64,000 nt of DNA, taken from contig JAJEKV010000112.1 of NCBI GenBank assembly GCA_021234155.1, positions 2,700,019-2,764,018 of the forward strand. Direction: 5' to 3'. Below the pieces are notes generated by a model, which searched no databases, was not told where the DNA came from, and was given only the letters and a program-made list of their open reading frames with translations. Shown here piece after piece: positions 58,602-64,000 of this stretch. The stretch is from Isoetes taiwanensis (taxonomy: Eukaryota > Streptophyta > Lycopodiopsida > Isoetales > Isoetaceae). A program made the position numbers and the translations under genes. Every line of letters starts with the position of its first letter. Within the stretch, counting starts at the first letter, position 1.

Positions 58602-59480
58602 GTAAATTTGCCCCACTCTATCGAGTCTTGTACCGACATCCATTCTATGAAATGAATAATGTAGCTCGTCGCTCTTTTTATAAGCTCGGTTCTTGGTTTC
58701 TATTGATTCTCATGTAGCATTAGTTTTAGATCCCAATGGGTTTTGTTGATTGTCTGCGACAGAGTTGGATATGCCCTTGAAAACTTTAGAATCAGTGCAT
58801 AAGTTAAAGTGGTAATCTTTTATGGCTAGCATACTAACTGACATGCATGGTGACTATGAAACAAGAAATCCTTGATTTGATTGTTGGTTTTGCATTATAA
58901 ATAATGGCTGACCAAATTTTCAAGTGTTTTATTACAGATTATGTACTACATCAGATGAAGTAAAGGTCTATCGTTTTTTTGCAGCATTAGTGCCTTGTAA
59001 AGAAAGTTTTACAGGTCCATTGACTAAATCATGCATTGTTTAAGATATTTAGAAATGGATACAAGATCTAAGATGTAGCAGTTTCTTTGTATGTCTCTAT
59101 GTTGTTAAGCGATTTAAGGATATTTTTTTCCAAATTGTCATCTTCTCAATTGCATCCAAGGAAAAGAGAGTAGCAAGTCTTTACACAGGCAAAATGGGAT
59201 CACGATTCTCTGAGTGATATTACTAGTCTTATTGAGCAGAGGACTTTCAGATCAGAGCCCATTGCTTTTTGCCTCACATTGCTATTCTAGTCTCTGGGTG
59301 CTCACACAATATATTATACATGTATTGAGTAAAATGTAAACATGATTGTGGTTAATATTTCGTCAGCCAAGAAAATGGTAGGTGGTGCTTCTGCTTCTTC
59401 TTTTGCACATGATATGAATTCTTCTTTGCTGCTTCCTAATTTACCCAATAATTCTCAAATCCTTTTGCTTTTGACCTTTC
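58602..59480. other. Spacer, no gene recognised
   Basis: AT-rich; could be the first intron of the preceding candidate. Confidence 0.35.
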
Positions 59481-61152
59481 TCTTCTTGATATGAGACAAG
59501 ATTGCAACACTTTTCCCCTCTTTCTAATTCTACACATTTGTCTATTTCTCAAGTAGAGACCACTGTAAATACTTCTACTGTTGCTTATGCTCCTTTTTTG
59601 TCTACTTTTGCTGGGTGTGTGTTTGCTCGTTCTGCTCCTTGGGGTTCTTCTGATGCTGTGGCTAGAGCGCCTTCTCGATTTAGCGATTGGATCAAACGTA
59701 ATTTGACATCCGATTATGCAAGCCGCTTTCGTGTTTCTCCGCATTGAATATTATGGCACGGAATAACAAGAAAGAATTGAGCTCAACACAAGATGACCCT
59801 ATGGATGCTCAGTTGCCTCTTGAGGGTGTATTCTATGGGTCACAGCAGTGTTTGAATGGCCTACCAGTTGTCGAAATTGATCATAAGGCTCATTTGCAGT
59901 GTGTTCAGAACCTTGTGTCTCATGCAGTTGTTTTTCATTTCACTGGACAGTTTCTGGATCTCGGGAGAGTTGGATTCTCGCTAAAACATCACCTTCGGAG
60001 GACCGGGTTTCCCCATTATCGTCTCTAAAAGTTTTGGATAAAGATAATAACTTCTTCCCCGTCATGTTTGACTCTTCACTTGCAGTTAGCGAGGCTTGTG
60101 GAGCGTGGTGTTGATCCTTGTTGGGGACATTATCTTCTATATCAGGTTTATTCTCCTGGGTTCTTGCCAAGTAAGCTTGGTGCATTGCACATGCCTTGTT
60201 GGCTTGCCTTAGAGGATTTTCCACTAGAACTGCAAGTGTCTGATTTTATGATTGATATTGCCAATGGATTGGGTATGCATCTTGCCCATTCTATTGTTAA
60301 TGGTCCTCAGATTTGTATTTCTCTTTCTACTTGTGTTTCTATTCCTCAGTCAGTAGTGGTCAAAAGTGGCCCACTTTTTTTCAAGTACAAACTACATCTG
60401 CTTAATGGACCTGAGCTTGCCAAGATGTTTCCCAATGTTGAGGCTTTCGCTACTTACAGGTATAGGCATACTTTTGTCTCTACCTCCCCAACTGCTCCTA
60501 TCCCACGTCATATAGCATCCACTTCACTTGAATGTCATGTTGTATCATCTTCTTCCTCATCTGCATCTGCACTAGTTAATCCGTCAGTATTACCAGCCCT
60601 TGTGCATTCTTCTCTAGCTATTTATGCACCCATTGCCTTCTTCTAGTGCATCTCCATCTCAGTCTATATCAGTAGACCCTCTTAATGAGGATCAACACTC
60701 TCGTCTTCAGGACATTGCTCGCAAGCAAGAATTATTGGAAGAAGGATGGTCTACTCCACGCTTGAAGAAGCTTGCACATCGCAAAATTAGCTCGGCTCCT
60801 CAACTTGCGTTAGTTCACTTTGTAGCTCCAATATCTGCCACGATTGTTACAGTGGATGTCCCTGATTCAGTTGTATTGAGACACCAGAGCAGCTCATGTT
60901 GTTAATGATTCTATTGTGGAAGTTCGACCTGGTTAAAGTAACTTTTCTAAAAATATGATTATATATTATTCTTCTCTTTGTAGGAGAGGAAAATAGTGTG
61001 AATTGCATTATATTGACATGCTTAGACGGGAGGCCCTGTTCAATTGGATCTAATTGTCCACTGGGTTTTTTATTCATGTTTTTGCATTGTATTATGTATT
61101 ATGTTGGAGTGTTATTAATAAAGTCTGATGTCCTTCAAAAAAAAAAATTTAT
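59480..61152 (+). mobile_element. LINE-type ORF1 (DUF4283-like) copy with poly(A) tail
   Basis: The plus strand has several open segments. 59502-59747 is Ser/Thr-rich, and 59744-60028 includes LVSHAVVFHFTGQFLDLGRV. 60068-60646 includes CWGHYLLYQVYSPGFLPSKL, LHMPCWLALEDFPLELQVSD and FMIDIANGLGMHL, and 60624-60905 follows. The pattern (GPCW..Y, PCWLALEDFPLEL, ICI.L, a VKSG..FKYKL close) is the nucleic-acid-binding ORF1/gag domain of plant LINEs (DUF4283). One or two frameshifts break it. The 3' end has AATAAAG and 15 nt later a run of 12 A (about 61138-61149), so the copy was inserted by reverse transcription. ORF2 is absent. Confidence 0.72.
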
Positions 61153-61224
61153 TATTGTCTGGATTAAAAAACCCTTGCCCCGAATGAATTTCGAGGAAAA
61201 AACCGAAAACTGTACAAATATAAG

Positions 61225-62780
61225 TCATGAAATATATATATGGCAGGTGGGTGTCCGAGGACATAGCTGACCCCGAATATCCATGACCTTCTGAAGGTAT
61301 GATCCCAAAGATCCATATCGAAGCCGCGTGCTCAATAGCACATGTGATCGATGGTCGAGCCTCACCAACTCAGCATAGCGTGTTCGAAGTTGATCATGCG
61401 CTGGACAACTCAGAAGAGTGTGACATTCATCTTCAAGGGCTCCCATTTGACAGTACTAATAACCCTGTCATGGCATGGCTCCCCAATCCATCCGCATGTC
61501 TCGATTCAGAGATATATGCATCCTATGCGAATGAGGCAATGAGTCTGCACTTTTCGTAGGCAAATGGATGCGCAGGTAGTGTTGTGCACCCCATGGAGTT
61601 TATGTGCTGCTGATAATATGTTGTCTTAGCTTGTTCAAGTGTGCGGCATCCCAAAGCTTGTTGAGGAAGCAAGCATCAAGGTACTACCTCAAGCTATGCC
61701 AATCTACTTCTGTTTGCACCTGTATACACCTTGCAACGTTCCATCCGCCGACCAGCGAGCTCTATTTTTCCTCCAATAGGCCTTGAGGCACTTTGGCTCC
61801 ATTGCCACATTGTAAGCCAAGTTGAGGAGACAAGCATCGTCCATACTAGCCACCTTTTGAAAGTAGACGATGTGGCGATCAAGGGCTGCCCTCTGAAGAG
61901 GCAAGCAACTTGTCTTTTGCAATAGGGATTTGATATGGGTCCATGGACTTCATCCCTAGTGCCCCTGCTAAGAAGGCTTTCTGCACCTGCTCTCCAGGTG
62001 GCAAGGGATACTACCGAGGCTCAGGCTTCGACCCCATATAGAAGGCTGGGCTCCACTAAGATCCTGCGACTAATGGGCCCAATCATATAGCTTCGCTCTG
62101 TGGTGGTTGTTCTACTTTGCATATAATGCTTTTCAGCCTGGTGTTGCTCGTAAGCAAATGGAAGAGTCTCAATACATTGTAGAAGGAAATTTCACTCCCA
62201 GATACTTGAAGGTGGGTGTTACTTCCACATTTTGCCTTCAGTAACTGAAGAAGAGAGACCTTAATTGGTTGACGTGAGGATGATATGAGGACCACCTTAG
62301 TCTTCGCCAGATTGACACGCATGTCAGTTGCCTGGTAAAATGTGTCCAAGGCATCGAGATGGCGTTGCATGTCCTCTGAGGTGTCAGCTAGGAGGTCCAT
62401 ATCAACAAAGATATATTAGTCGCCGGGTGACTTGGTGCAAAAGTTGAACTTGATTGCCCGAATTATCAGCAAGCTAGCTCTTCAACTAATCAATGTAACG
62501 CCCAAACAGAGTTGGAGAGAGAGGGCATCCCTGGTGGACCCCGATCTTCGCTACGAATGGTTGGCCCGTTGGTTCGAATCGCCTAAGCATGTCTCCTACG
62601 GCACTGCATACACCACATTATGCAGATCCACGGGGACCCCGGTGTTTGTCACAATCTTGCCCACAACTTTTCCCAAGGAAGAGGGTCAAAAGCCTTCAAC
62701 AAAGCAACAATGTGGGTCTTGCCAACGGTTTTGCTATCTTCAATTAGAGTCCGGATGAAGATGTGACCAGGCCTAGGTGT
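61225..62780 (-). mobile_element. Decayed LINE reverse-transcriptase (ORF2) remnant
   Basis: Read on the minus strand from 62780, fragments appear in the order of a non-LTR reverse transcriptase. First is KTHIVALLKAFDPLP (motif A; the catalytic aspartate is usually in DFxKAFD). Next is KIGVHQGCPLSPTLFGRYI (motif B). DLLADTSEDMQRHLDALDTF with VNLAKTKVVLIS (motif C region, normally FADD) follows, and then a terminal piece DECHTLLSCPAHDQLR (zinc-binding tail). Several stops and frameshifts separate them. It is on the opposite strand to the adjacent ORF1 copy, so the two are independent insertions. Confidence 0.78.
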
Positions 62781-64000
62781 GACAGTTCTCTTCCTATGAT
62801 GTGTTGCGATCCCTTGAAACATTTCAAGCTCGCAAAAGTTTAAAAATCCAAATAATCGGCAAAATTTAAAATGCCTCTAACGATTGCAGTGCAAAGCAAT
62901 CCTTCCAAGCAACATTACAAGGATTAATAATGCGTGCAATGACAACAAGCTAAAATTAGTCGCTAGCCCTTCAAGAAGAGAGGCTTCGAAAGTTAGATCG
63001 GTTACCAAGCTTGGCAACCTCGGGCAAGGTTCTCATCCGCTTCACTTTATTCTTCCGAAGTTTTAAATCCGATTGCCATAGAGATGGCCTGAGATGATGC
63101 GGCCTTTTGTGAATGAAGGATATGTTGCTGACCGTAGAGGATTCCAAAACCTTGGATGAAGTTGTAAAGTTTGCGATTCGTTGTTATAACCATCTTTTTG
63201 GGAAAATTAGGGTTTGCGATGGCAGCCGAAATATATAAACTCCAAATCCGGCCCAGATAGATACGATAAAACTGTGAGTTATACACCAATGGAAAGCTCA
63301 CATCTCTAGCTTTCCAACGCACTAAAAAACACCCGAAACTGACAACCGAGCCAGAAGTTATGAAGAAAACTGCGTCGAGACCCTACATGGCGGCCATCAC
63401 AGCGCCCGCCCCACAGTAATAAGTTGTTGTCCTCCTTCATTGGGTCCCATAGGCTCTTTGGTCTCCATAGGCGATAAAAGCCATTTCAATTCAATTCAAT
63501 TTAATGGTTTATTCTCAATAAACATTTAAAAACTCTAGACCAACTACACCCTTCAAATCAAGAGCACTAACAGAATGTTATGAACCAAATCTGAACATGT
63601 ACTATTAAAAGGACAAAAGGTGACACTTTATGTATTAGCACCTTGTTCTTATTTACGGTTCATGCATTAGCACCCGTACTTATTGTAGTTATATGACCAT
63701 ATCAAGGGTAAACTTCAGTGCATTAGCACCTTGTTCAATAATGATATCCCTTGTTTATTGTAGCTATGCATGATCTAAACCTACAGGAGTTTTGATCCAT
63801 TTCATCTCCACCGTTGGTTTCTACTCCGTGACAAGCCATAATCCACTCCAGATCTTGGTCAGCTAGTGGATTTGCTTGGGTTTTATTTGTGAGTGCTGAA
63901 ATTCTTGTTGTGGATGTCAATGATGTGGATGGGATAGTCGAGCTCTGGTATGTGAGTTGAAGCTTGCTTAAGGGAGTTCACTTTTATTGCTTGCCAATTA
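62781..64000. other. Spacer, no gene recognised
   Basis: Contains three scattered copies of (G)CATTAGCACC(TTGTTC) at 63637-63740 and a TTAGGGTTT motif at about 63210. No coding region is supported. Confidence 0.4.

Overview
The window is nuclear DNA of a land plant. Plant-type genes with canonical GT..AG introns (mitochondrial ATP synthase epsilon, TIM14/PAM18, VID27-like, a PLS-class PPR protein, the Qc-SNARE SYP61) lie between long AT-rich, repeat-filled spacers. A complete six-exon PACRG gene is the best taxonomic clue. PACRG is an axonemal (flagellar) protein kept in plants with swimming sperm and absent from flowering plants and conifers. With the short introns this points to a fern or lycophyte; a bryophyte, cycad or Ginkgo is less likely but not excluded. 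The species cannot be named from the sequence.

Layout. 0-4.5 kb: first exon of ATP synthase epsilon (minus) with a telo-box, then tandem repeats, a strong hairpin and a tRNA-derived SINE head. 5.3-8.4 kb: a full non-autonomous LTR retrotransposon (two LTRs, primer-binding site, AGCTC target duplication). 8.4-19.6 kb: gene debris (kelch fragment, COI1-like LRR fragment, a tandemly duplicated unknown exon), a 355-bp MITE, and a Helitron 3' terminus at 19.6 kb. 19.6-28 kb: NB-ARC fragment, dispersed repeats and two CACTA-like micro-foldbacks. 28.2-31.4 kb: the convergent intact pair TIM14 (plus) and PACRG (minus). 31.4-45.8 kb: mostly repeats, with an F-box fragment and two unrecognised exon-like regions. 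45.8-52.4 kb: a duplicated promoter segment, VID27 (plus), and a convergent PPR gene (minus) with one frameshift. 52.6-55 kb: a LINE C-terminal fragment beside a decayed HUH-endonuclease (Rep) element. 55.6-58 kb: an oxalyl-CoA decarboxylase exon fragment and the intact SYP61 gene (minus). 58-64 kb: LINE ORF1 with a poly(A) tail (plus), then a decayed LINE reverse transcriptase (minus).

The intact genes are housekeeping or structural: mitochondrial energy and import (ATP epsilon, TIM14), TGN/endosome trafficking (SYP61), and flagellum assembly (PACRG). They do not form a pathway cluster. The most unusual content is the Rep-like element at 53.5-54.9 kb, which carries an HLHVQ (HUH) motif and a downstream YCMK (YxxK) motif in a plant nuclear setting. 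The many two-copy tandem duplications and single-exon gene fragments are also notable. No CRISPR array, rRNA or intact tRNA gene was found.
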